A stretch of 20,929 nt of DNA, from positions 1-20,929 of the forward strand of contig JACREV010000054.1 of NCBI GenBank assembly GCA_016218095.1, in the 5' to 3' direction. Under the pieces are notes generated by a model that was not told where the DNA came from, did not search any database, and saw only the letters and a list, made by a program, of their open reading frames with translations. The stretch's first letter is position 1. Each line of letters starts with the position of its first letter. The position numbers and the translations under genes were made by a program. The DNA is from Deltaproteobacteria bacterium. Its GTDB lineage: Bacteria; Desulfobacterota; GWC2-55-46. Positions 1 through 6,610 of this stretch are shown in pieces.

Positions 1-1
1 C

Positions 2-484
2 GACGAGATGATACAGGTCCCTCTTATTATGAAGATGCCGGTGTCCCTCGGAGAGGAAGGCAAATCCGTAGAGGCGCAGGTCGAATTGATAGACGTTCTC
101 CCCTCTGTCCTCGACGCCTTCGGCATCAGGGCCGAAGGCCTGGGCTTCCAGGGCGCAAGCTTTATGCCGGCCCTCAACGGCGCAGGCGCAAAGAAATACT
201 CCTTTTCAAGGACCGTCGGGGAAAAACCGGTATACGCGGTAAGGGGAGAGGGCTTGAAATACATCTTCAACAGTGAAACCTTATCAGGAGAGCTTTACGA
301 CCTTTCAGCCGACAGGGACGAGAAAAAAAACATCGCGGACGAGCGCCCCGAGGCGGCCGAGGCGTTAAGGAAAGAGCTCTTCGCGTGGCTTGATTCCCAG
401 GCCTGCCCCCCGGGCGTCAACGCCGATGTCAGTCTGGATGACGATATCAAGGAGAGGCTTAAGTCACTCGGGTACATGGAATGA
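2..484 (+). CDS. Sulfatase / alkaline phosphatase superfamily protein, C-terminal part (5' truncated by window)
   Basis: The frame is open from base 2, so the gene starts left of the window; 160 residues are visible. They match the C-terminal half of sulfatase-family hydrolases. A strand with QVPLIMK is followed by the 'VELIDVLPSVLDAFGI' stretch (the family's D-x-x-PT-x-L-D-x-x-G helix), then GFQGASFMPALNG (the usual 'G-x-S-L-x-P-x-L-x-G'), then ELYDLSADRDEKKNIAD (the usual 'LYDL-x-x-D-x-E-x-N'). It ends in KERLKSLGYME, an ending often seen in sulfatase-like proteins of glycan loci. The catalytic Cys/Ser and most metal ligands lie outside the window, so sulfatase, phosphatase or phosphotransferase activity cannot be distinguished. 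The next gene starts 52 nt downstream on the same strand. In this setting it may act on sulfate or phosphate groups of the glycan, which is inference. Confidence 0.88.
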   Translation, partial: DEMIQVPLIMKMPVSLGEEGKSVEAQVELIDVLPSVLDAFGIRAEGLGFQGASFMPALNGAGAKKYSFSRTVGEKPVYAVRGEGLKYIFNSETLSGELYDLSADRDEKKNIADERPEAAEALRKELFAWLDSQACPPGVNADVSLDDDIKERLKSLGYME

Positions 485-524
485 CTTTAAAGCCCGGGCC
501 GGGACGCGTGAGTGACTATCATTT

Positions 525-530
525 GAGGAG
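525..530 (+). promoter_or_regulatory. Shine-Dalgarno GAGGAG deciding a GTG start at 537
   Basis: GAGGAG lies 6 nt before the GTG at 537. No in-frame ATG nearby has a comparable site, so this fixes the start of the coiled-coil methyltransferase. Confidence 0.7.
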
Positions 531-536
531 TTTCGA

Positions 537-1727
537 GTGAGTTCACCGATAGACGCAGATATAAGTTCGCACAGGCCGGTGATCGGCCGGTTCATCGTCG
601 CGTACAAGAAGCTCGTCCGCCTTGTAATAGGGCCTTACCTGAGGCACGTCTTCGAGAACGAGCGCAAGCAAGACGAGGGGCGACTGCGTTCGCTCGAGGA
701 CAGGTTGTCCGCAAGGGACAGGGACATCCTCAAGAGGACCGAGGCGATACTGGCCGTTTTCGAGATGAAGAGCGAGACGGCGGCGGCCCACGAGGCCGCG
801 CGCCTCGGGGACCTTGAGCGTCTCTTGCGGACGACCATGGACGATCTGAAGGACGTAAAGGAGAGTCTTTTGCGGTCGACCATGGACGAGGTGAAGGATA
901 TAAGGAACGAAGTGAAAGATATAAGAGAGCGTCTTTTGAAGGATGTCCATATGGACCTGAACCTCCAGAGGAACAGACTCGACCAGGTTTTGACCGAGAT
1001 CCAGAACGCCGCGCGCGGCGGCGTCGTCTCGGAAGGGATAGCATCCGCGAGGGAGAGGGTTTTTGACGCAGATTACTACTTCTTCGAGAACAGGTTCAGG
1101 GGCTCAAGGGAGGAGATCAAGGCCAGGCAGTCGGTATACGCTCCGGTTTTCAAGGAGGTCTCCGGCAGGTTCCCCGGCGAGGACCCCGTCGTTATAGACC
1201 TCGGGTGCGGCAGGGGAGAGCTCCTTGAGGTGCTGAAGGACTCCGGCGTGCGCGCCGTCGGCGTCGACTCGAACGAGGCCATGGTCTACCGGTGCAGGGA
1301 GGCCGGGCTCGAAGCGGTGCAGGCGGACGCCTTCGAGTACCTCGATTCAATGGAGGACGAGAGCGTCGCAGGGATAGTCGCGTGCCAGGTGATAGAGCAC
1401 ATGGACGCCGAAAGCCTCTCCGGGCTCGTGAGGCTCTGCTTCAGAAAGCTCAGGAAAGGCGGCAAGGCCGTCTTCGAGACCATAAACCCGGAGTCTCTTT
1501 TCGCCATGAAGTGGTTTTACATGGACCTCACGCACAAGAAGCCGGTGCATCCGGCTTCCATCGCGTTCCTCATGGAAACGGCGGGTTTTCTCCCACCCGA
1601 GATAATGTACCTGTCTCCGGTGCCCGTTGAGACGGCGTTGAAGGAGACCGACGAGAACGCCGCGAAGCTCAATAGGGTCATCTTCGGCTTCCAGGACTAT
1701 GCCTGCATCGCGGAGAAGAGGGGATGA
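537..1727 (+). CDS. Coiled-coil class I SAM-dependent methyltransferase
   Basis: A 396-residue protein with a GTG start. Residues 9-40 form a basic, partly hydrophobic helix (SHRPVIGRFIVAYKKL at 11-26), probably membrane-peripheral. Residues about 40-160 are charged, heptad-rich and predicted coiled coil, with a 15-residue tandem duplication. Residues about 185-396 are a Rossmann methyltransferase: motif I VVIDLGCGRGELLE at 218-231, the acidic residue after strand 2 in VGVDS (D244), and QVIEHMD at 284-290. The family transfers methyl from S-adenosylmethionine; here the substrate is probably a sugar or the end of a glycan chain, which is inference. The stop overlaps the next start (ATGA), suggesting translational coupling. 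A coiled coil tied to a methyltransferase recalls WbdD-type chain-length control, but the domain order differs and no kinase domain is seen. Confidence 0.93.
   Translation: MSSPIDADISSHRPVIGRFIVAYKKLVRLVIGPYLRHVFENERKQDEGRLRSLEDRLSARDRDILKRTEAILAVFEMKSETAAAHEAARLGDLERLLRTTMDDLKDVKESLLRSTMDEVKDIRNEVKDIRERLLKDVHMDLNLQRNRLDQVLTEIQNAARGGVVSEGIASARERVFDADYYFFENRFRGSREEIKARQSVYAPVFKEVSGRFPGEDPVVIDLGCGRGELLEVLKDSGVRAVGVDSNEAMVYRCREAGLEAVQADAFEYLDSMEDESVAGIVACQVIEHMDAESLSGLVRLCFRKLRKGGKAVFETINPESLFAMKWFYMDLTHKKPVHPASIAFLMETAGFLPPEIMYLSPVPVETALKETDENAAKLNRVIFGFQDYACIAEKRG
822..911 (+). repeat. 45-bp tandem duplication coding a 15-residue coiled-coil unit
   Basis: Residues 96-110 (LLRTTMDDLKDVKES) and 111-125 (LLRSTMDEVKDIRNE) of the methyltransferase are two adjacent copies of one 15-residue unit; the DNA copies are also clearly alike. 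A shorter 7-residue echo follows (VKDIRNE then VKDIRER, residues 119-132). The repeat lengthens the coiled coil without breaking the frame. Confidence 0.85.
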
Positions 1728-2788
1728 GGGTCGCCGTCCTGGGTGTAGAGTCCCACCTGAATACAAAGGGCGGGGCCGAGAGGTTCCTGCTCGGGCTTAA
1801 GGACGCCGTCAACGCGTACACGCCCCACAAGGCCGACCTGGTGACCCTTCCCGTGGACGAGGGCTCGTGGGCCACGGTCCCGAAGGGCTATTATGAATTT
1901 CACAGGCTGGACCTTTCGGCCTATGACATGGTCATCTCCACCAAATGCCCGTCTTACATGGTCCAGCACGAGAACCACGTCTCGTTCCTCGTGCATACCA
2001 TGAGGGTGTTTTATGATTTCTACAGGGACGTGAACTGGAAGGACTATCTGAAGGAGTCCCCCTTCAGCCCGTCGAACACCGTGTACAAGAGAAAGTTCAT
2101 ACACATGCTCGACACCTACGCCCTTTCCCCTAAAAGGACGAGGAAACGTTTCTCGATAGGCAAGACGGTGCAGTGGAGGCTCGAGAGGTGGAACGGCATA
2201 TCGTCCAGGGTACTCTACCCCCCTCCGGTCTTAACCGGGCTCCACTCGGGCGAATACGGCTACATCCTCGCGGTCAGCAGGCTCCATGAGTGGAAGAGGA
2301 TCGACCTTGCCATACGCGCGATGGCCCATGTGCCCCACGGCGTCAGGCTCAAGGTCGTAGGCAACGGAGAGGAGTCCTATGTGAGCTATCTCAAGGGGCT
2401 TGCGGACGGGGACCCAAGGATAGAGTTCCACGAGAACGCCGACGACGCCATGCTCGCCGAGCTGTACGCGAACGCCCTCGCCGTGGTCTTTACGCCCATA
2501 AGGGAAGACTACGGGTACGTGACCGTCGAGGCGATGCTCAGCAGGAAGCCCGTGATCACGTGCTCGGATTCAGGCGAGACCACGGAGTTCGTGAGGAACT
2601 TCCATACGGGCTTCGTTTCCAGCCCCGACCCCGCCGAGATAGCCCGCTACATAAACTACTTCGTCGAGGAGCCGCCGGAGGCCGAGAGGATGGGCTCCAA
2701 CGGTTTTGACCTTGTAAAGGACATTACCTGGGAAAAGGCCTTGCAGGTGCTTTTGGGCCCTGAGCCGATGAGAGGACCGGGGGCTTGA
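1724..2788 (+). CDS. Glycosyltransferase, GT4 family (GT-B fold)
   Basis: A 354-residue protein whose ATG overlaps the preceding stop by 4 nt. The N-terminal domain has the glycine-rich acceptor-side loop (NTKGGAER, residues 13-20). The C-terminal domain has ILAVSRLHEWKRIDLAI at 181-197, the usual 'VGRL-x-x-x-K' strand-helix of retaining GT-B enzymes. It also has E-x7-E at E261/E269 (EDYGYVTVEAM), which contacts the nucleotide-sugar donor, and then PVITCSDSGETTEFV. The family transfers a sugar from a nucleotide donor to a lipid-linked or growing glycan at the cytoplasmic face. No signal peptide or membrane segment is visible. Donor and linkage cannot be read from the sequence. Confidence 0.93.
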   Translation: MRVAVLGVESHLNTKGGAERFLLGLKDAVNAYTPHKADLVTLPVDEGSWATVPKGYYEFHRLDLSAYDMVISTKCPSYMVQHENHVSFLVHTMRVFYDFYRDVNWKDYLKESPFSPSNTVYKRKFIHMLDTYALSPKRTRKRFSIGKTVQWRLERWNGISSRVLYPPPVLTGLHSGEYGYILAVSRLHEWKRIDLAIRAMAHVPHGVRLKVVGNGEESYVSYLKGLADGDPRIEFHENADDAMLAELYANALAVVFTPIREDYGYVTVEAMLSRKPVITCSDSGETTEFVRNFHTGFVSSPDPAEIARYINYFVEEPPEAERMGSNGFDLVKDITWEKALQVLLGPEPMRGPGA

Positions 2789-4461
2789 GCATAAAACTCG
2801 TAGTAACCGACAACCAGATGCTCGACCCGCCGGTGGGGGGCGGGAGGGTCAGGATATACAACCTCTACAGGTTCCTGCCCGGGGGCATCGACGCCGCGTA
2901 CGTAGGCGCCTATGACTGCAAAGGGCTTGTGGACCGCGAGCAGGTCCTCGACGGGAGGCTCAAGGAGACGATCGTCCAGCTCTCAGCGCTCCACTATTTT
3001 CTCGACAACACGCTGGGCTATCTCGCGGGCAGGAAGATCGTGAGGGACGTGACGATCCCTCTGCTCATGAGGTTCACTCCGAGGTTCCTGCGGGTCTTCG
3101 ACTCGTACGCAACCGGGGCGGACGTGTTGGTGCTCTCGCACCCCTGGATGGAGCCTTACCTGAAGAGAAAGGACGGGCAGGTCCTCATCTATGATTCCCA
3201 CAACTGCGAGTACAATATAAAGAGGACCATACTCGGCGACAGCGTTGTCGGAAGATGGCTCTGCGGGGTTGTCAGGCGTGTCGAGGAGGCGGCGTGCACG
3301 AAGAGCGACGCCGTCCTTGCGTGTTCGGAGGAGGACAAGGCTGAGTTCGTAAGGCACTACAAGGTCCCCCCCGAGAAGGTGCACATAATACCCAACGGGG
3401 TCCCGGCCGGCGAGATAGTCCCTGCCACCACTGAGGAGAAAAGGCTCGCAAAGAAGGCCCTCGGGCTTGATGGCGCCAAGACCGCGCTCTTTATCGGAAG
3501 CGGAGGGTGGATGCCGAATACCGAGGCCGCGGCGTTTATCATAGATACGCTCGCGAAAAAGGCCCCGGAGTGCACCTTTCTCATAATAGGGGGCGTCAGG
3601 GAATCCTACCTGTCGGGCAGGGGCGCGGGGGCAGGCTCCCTTCATCTGCCCGGCTCTGTCATCGAGGGGCTCAAGCCAGGTGTTTACATAGCTTCGGACT
3701 GTCACGAGCTGGAGAAGTGGGGCGAGGATTATTACGCGAGGTGGGCCAAGGACAGTCTCAGACTTTTGATAAAGGGGGCTGACCCCGGCAAATTCTCCAT
3801 CGAGGTCTTGCCGAAGGTGAGGTCCATGACGGTCTCCGTAAACAACGGGCCCGCGGTAAAGACGAGACTTACCCCCGGCGCTAAAAATATCTGCGAGTTT
3901 GACTCGGGCAATGGCGGGCTTTTGGATATAATGATAAAGGCAAAGGCAGGGAGGGCCTCGAAAGAAGACCCGCGGATGATAAGCTTCGCCCTGAACGGGG
4001 TGTCCTTCTCCGCCGGCGGCGCGCGGAGGGAGGTCAGGGTCGACCGGATCAATGGTCTTGCGGAGCCGGTCCCTGGAAACGTCCGCCTCTTCGGGGTGGT
4101 TGACGAGGACACCAGGAAGATGATCTACAAGGCCTCCGACATGGCGCTTAACCCGATGAGCAAGGGCTCCGGCACGAACATCAAGATGCTGGATTACATG
4201 GCGGCGGGGCTTCCTGTAATCTCCACCCGGCTCGGCACAAGGGGCATCGATGTAATAGACGGAAAAGAGGCGCTCGTATGCCCGCTTGAGGATTTCGAGG
4301 GCTCCGTAAAAAGGCTCATGAACGACGGGGACCTCGCAAGGGCTCTCGGCGAGAACGCCAGGAAGGTCGCGCTGGAGAGGTTCGACTGGAAGGTCATTTC
4401 AAAAAAGCTCGCGGATGTAATAACAGAGGTAATGGCGGGGAAGGGGCTTAAGGCCGTATGA
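2785..4461 (+). CDS. GT4-family glycosyltransferase with a ~160-residue inserted beta-rich module
   Basis: A 558-residue protein with a TTG start in a TTGA overlap with the preceding stop. It is much longer than the usual 370-400 residues of its family. Residues 1-270 are GT-B: PPVGGGRVRIYNL at 15-27, YDSHNCEYN at 136-144, IIPNGVP at 201-207, ALFIGSGGWMPNTEA at 234-248. At the strand ending FLIIGG (265-270) the fold is interrupted by about 160 residues (272-430). It resumes with NVRLFGVVDEDTRKM, NPMSKGSGTNIKMLDYMAAGLPVIST (456-481) and TRGID. The inserted part carries C-x-ELE, RW and DPR signatures also present at the C-terminus of the membrane protein at 6611-8875. The core is likely a cytosolic retaining transferase. 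The insertion may bind glycan or a partner protein, which is inference. Confidence 0.92.
   Translation: MSIKLVVTDNQMLDPPVGGGRVRIYNLYRFLPGGIDAAYVGAYDCKGLVDREQVLDGRLKETIVQLSALHYFLDNTLGYLAGRKIVRDVTIPLLMRFTPRFLRVFDSYATGADVLVLSHPWMEPYLKRKDGQVLIYDSHNCEYNIKRTILGDSVVGRWLCGVVRRVEEAACTKSDAVLACSEEDKAEFVRHYKVPPEKVHIIPNGVPAGEIVPATTEEKRLAKKALGLDGAKTALFIGSGGWMPNTEAAAFIIDTLAKKAPECTFLIIGGVRESYLSGRGAGAGSLHLPGSVIEGLKPGVYIASDCHELEKWGEDYYARWAKDSLRLLIKGADPGKFSIEVLPKVRSMTVSVNNGPAVKTRLTPGAKNICEFDSGNGGLLDIMIKAKAGRASKEDPRMISFALNGVSFSAGGARREVRVDRINGLAEPVPGNVRLFGVVDEDTRKMIYKASDMALNPMSKGSGTNIKMLDYMAAGLPVISTRLGTRGIDVIDGKEALVCPLEDFEGSVKRLMNDGDLARALGENARKVALERFDWKVISKKLADVITEVMAGKGLKAV
3598..4074 (+). other. Inserted beta-rich module within the GT4 enzyme (C-x-ELE...RW...DPR type)
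   Basis: Residues 272-430 of the GT4 protein. Landmarks are CHELE (306-310), ARW (318-320), a run of alternating hydrophobic strands (LRLLIKG, SMTVSVNNG, LLDIMIKA) and DPRMISFALNGVSF (395-408). The alternating pattern and frequent Gly/Asn turns suggest a beta sandwich. The GT-B sequence is continuous on either side, so this is a domain insertion rather than a frameshift. Confidence 0.75.
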
Positions 4462-4580
4462 GGATAATCAGGAACAGGCCGTTTACCGCCCTGTTGGCCG
4501 ATGCCGCGGTAGCGGCTACGCTGTGGTTCCTGGCCAGGGTGCTTTATTCAAAGTCCGGGAGACCTGGTAAAGAGGGGTAG
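4458..4580 (+). CDS. Small single-pass membrane peptide, 40 residues
   Basis: ATG at 4458 overlaps the preceding stop as ATGA, and the TAG at 4578-4580 lies 2 nt before the next start, so the ORF exactly fills the gap between two real genes. The product has a basic N-terminus (MRIIRNRP), one hydrophobic stretch at about residues 9-30 (FTALLADAAVAATLWFLARV) and a basic C-terminus (SKSGRPGKEG). AGG and ATA codon use matches the neighbours. I do not recognise a family. It could be a real membrane microprotein, for example an anchor or partner for the adjacent transferases, or only a coupling ORF that passes ribosomes to the next gene. The packing and composition favour translation; the function is unknown. 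Confidence 0.55.
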   Translation: MRIIRNRPFTALLADAAVAATLWFLARVLYSKSGRPGKEG

Positions 4581-4582
4581 GT

Positions 4583-5440
4583 ATGGAGAGCGGGGTTTAC
4601 TTCTCGGTAGTCGTGCCGACTTACGAGAGGCATGAGAGCCTGATGAAGCTCCTCGGGACGCTTCGCGCCCAGGAGTTCAAGGGGTTCGAGGTCGTCATTG
4701 TGGACCAGAGCGCAAAAAGCGAAGACGAAGAGAGGCTTCGCGGCACCGGTCTGAATATAAAGTACTTCCATGTCTCTGAAAAGGGGGCCGGCCCGGCGCG
4801 CAACTTCGGGGTCGGCAAGGCCGAGGGCTCTGTCATCGCCTTTACGGACGACGACTGCATCCCTGACAGGGACTGGCTCCTGAACGCGAAAAGGTATTTC
4901 GATTCGTCAGCGGAGACCGTCGGGCTCGAGGGCCTGATATATTCCGACATGCCTGATGCCGATCCGTCAAAATACCGCGTGGTCATGAACGTGAATTTCG
5001 AGGGCATCGGCTTCATGACCGCCAATATGTTTTACAGAAAAGAGACCGTCGAGAGGGCCGGGCTCTTTGACACGCTCTTCGACACGCCTTTCAGGGAAGA
5101 TACCGACCTTGGGTGGAGGGTGCTCGAGTACGGCAGCATCCCTTATGCGAAGGATGTTCGAGTGCTTCACCCTGTCCACCCGGTTACATCTTCCGAATGC
5201 CGCGAGTCGAAGTTCGAGAGGAACAAGTTCTTCGTAAAGGACGCGATCCTCTATGGCAAGCACCCTGGCAGGTATCTGGAGCTTTTCAGCGCGGAGGGAC
5301 ACTTCATCTCCGCCGAGGGCTTCTGGCACTACATCCAGCAGGGCGCGTTCAAATACAAGACCGAAATCACGCTTAAGAACCTCTTTGACCTCTACACCCA
5401 AAGGCTTATTTCGGGGTTTAAGGCCGTCTCCGATGATTGA
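4583..5440 (+). CDS. Glycosyltransferase, GT2 family (GT-A fold)
   Basis: A 285-residue protein. AGAGGGG at 4571-4577 is a well-placed ribosome site, 5 nt before the ATG. The GT-A nucleotide-binding half is clear: FSVVVPTYERHESL at 7-20, VVIVDQSA at 37-44, GAGPARNFGVGKA at 68-80, and the metal-binding DXD as TDDDC (D89-D91). Downstream, FMTANMFYRKETVERAGLFD (144-163) and REDTDLGWR (171-179) are the usual acceptor-site and catalytic-base region of inverting GT2 rhamnosyl- or galactosyl-type enzymes. There are no membrane segments, so it should act in the cytoplasm on a lipid-linked acceptor. Its end overlaps the next ORF by 8 nt, which suggests coupling. The donor sugar is not determinable. 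Confidence 0.93.
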   Translation: MESGVYFSVVVPTYERHESLMKLLGTLRAQEFKGFEVVIVDQSAKSEDEERLRGTGLNIKYFHVSEKGAGPARNFGVGKAEGSVIAFTDDDCIPDRDWLLNAKRYFDSSAETVGLEGLIYSDMPDADPSKYRVVMNVNFEGIGFMTANMFYRKETVERAGLFDTLFDTPFREDTDLGWRVLEYGSIPYAKDVRVLHPVHPVTSSECRESKFERNKFFVKDAILYGKHPGRYLELFSAEGHFISAEGFWHYIQQGAFKYKTEITLKNLFDLYTQRLISGFKAVSDD

Positions 5441-6602
5441 CCGGAAGAGGATAGCGTACTTTGCCGTAAATCCGGCCGTCTCAGGCGCGGACAGGCCTGT
5501 CCTGGAAGCGGTGCGCGCCGTGGCTGAAGTAGACCTTTTTTACGACTCCTTCACCTTGAAAGAGTACTTCAAGGATGAGCTCAAGGCGCGCGCGCACGAA
5601 GAGTATCATGCGGCGAACTCACTTGAGCGCTATGGCCTCCGCTTCTATCACATGGGCGACAGCATATACTTCAGGGACCACTACGAGATGCTGATCTCAG
5701 AGCCCGGCGTGGTCATACTCCATGACTGGGTGCTCCACCGCTTCCACCTGGCCTATGCCGCAGTGAAAAACGACCTCGAATGGTATGTGAAAGAGGCCGC
5801 CTATTCCCACAAAGAGGCCGGCGAGAGGCTTGCAAGGGCCGTGATCGCCGGGCTTGGAAGCGAATTCGCCCTCAATCTTATCGAGATGAACAGGCGCGTT
5901 ATTGAGGGGAGTCTTGGCGTCATAGCCCCCAATGGATATGTCGAGAGGCAGGTCCAGGCGCGCTTCCCGGACAAACCCGTCATCTGCATCGAAGACCGGG
6001 GCGGCGGTCTTGACAGCGGGCCTCCGGTTAAGAGGGACAGGCTTGTTATAAGCTGCATGGCCGATGTCTTATGCAACACGGAAGATATAGAGCTTGTAGT
6101 CAGGGTCTTTAAAAGGCTTCACGATGAACATGGAGACGCCTCGTTCATCATCTTCGGGAGCTACCCGGAGGGGAGGATAAGATCGATTTTGAGGAAGTGC
6201 GGCGCAGAGGGCTCCGTCAGCTGGATGGGCGCGTCGACCAGAGAAAAGGTCTTAGATCACATCTCCGGCTCGGATATCCTCGTTCACCTGCGTTATCCGA
6301 CCGGCGGGGCGGTTGAGGATGTATTGGCCGAGGCGTTGTCGTCAGGCACTCCGGCGGTAGTCTATGATTACAGGCAGTACGCGCTTCTCCCGGACAAATG
6401 CGTTTTCAAGATAGGGCTGCGAAGCGAGGAAGGGCTTTACACCGCCCTCTCCCGCGGGCTTAAGGACAGGACGGTAATAGACGAGATGGGTTCGTTTGCA
6501 AGGGAATATTCAAGTGAAGGGCGGGCGTCTTCGGCAAAAGATACCGGGCTGGCCGGTTTTGTCGAAAGGGTCGTTGGGTCAAATGCGTCCATAAGGGTTT
6601 AG
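5433..6602 (+). CDS. Divergent GT4-like (GT-B fold) glycosyltransferase
   Basis: A 389-residue protein. I chose the ATG at 5433, which overlaps the previous gene by 8 nt; the longer open frame back to 5253 lies inside the GT2 gene and has no homology-like content. The N-terminus has the GT-B opening (RIAYFAVNPAVSGADRP, 6-22), then VVILHDWVLHRF (93-104), the 'HD' acceptor-site motif common in this branch. The C-terminal domain has VISCMADVLCNTEDIELVV, ASFIIFGS, VSWMGAS, and HLRYPTGGAVEDVLAEALSSGTPAVVYD (285-312). That last stretch corresponds to the donor-binding loop usually read as RYPT-x-GE-x-S. Here the GE position reads GA, so the usual glutamate is shifted or lost. Activity could be altered, but the rest of the fold looks intact. 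Confidence 0.87.
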   Translation: MIDRKRIAYFAVNPAVSGADRPVLEAVRAVAEVDLFYDSFTLKEYFKDELKARAHEEYHAANSLERYGLRFYHMGDSIYFRDHYEMLISEPGVVILHDWVLHRFHLAYAAVKNDLEWYVKEAAYSHKEAGERLARAVIAGLGSEFALNLIEMNRRVIEGSLGVIAPNGYVERQVQARFPDKPVICIEDRGGGLDSGPPVKRDRLVISCMADVLCNTEDIELVVRVFKRLHDEHGDASFIIFGSYPEGRIRSILRKCGAEGSVSWMGASTREKVLDHISGSDILVHLRYPTGGAVEDVLAEALSSGTPAVVYDYRQYALLPDKCVFKIGLRSEEGLYTALSRGLKDRTVIDEMGSFAREYSSEGRASSAKDTGLAGFVERVVGSNASIRV

Positions 6603-6610
6603 GGGGTCGG

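Noticed and set aside
517..522. TATCAT as a -10 box before the methyltransferase at 537
   Set aside because: The position 17 nt upstream reads CCGGG-type sequence with no -35 resemblance, and the start site would fall in the ribosome site.
2983..3705. Reverse-strand ORF of 240 codons
   Set aside because: It is antisense to the GT-B core of the glycosyltransferase at 2785 and contains no recognisable motif.
5253..5432. N-terminal extension of the gene starting at 5433
   Set aside because: It lies wholly inside the GT2 gene in another frame and its translation is Ser/Arg/Thr-rich shadow sequence; the family-like start begins at MIDRKRIAYF.
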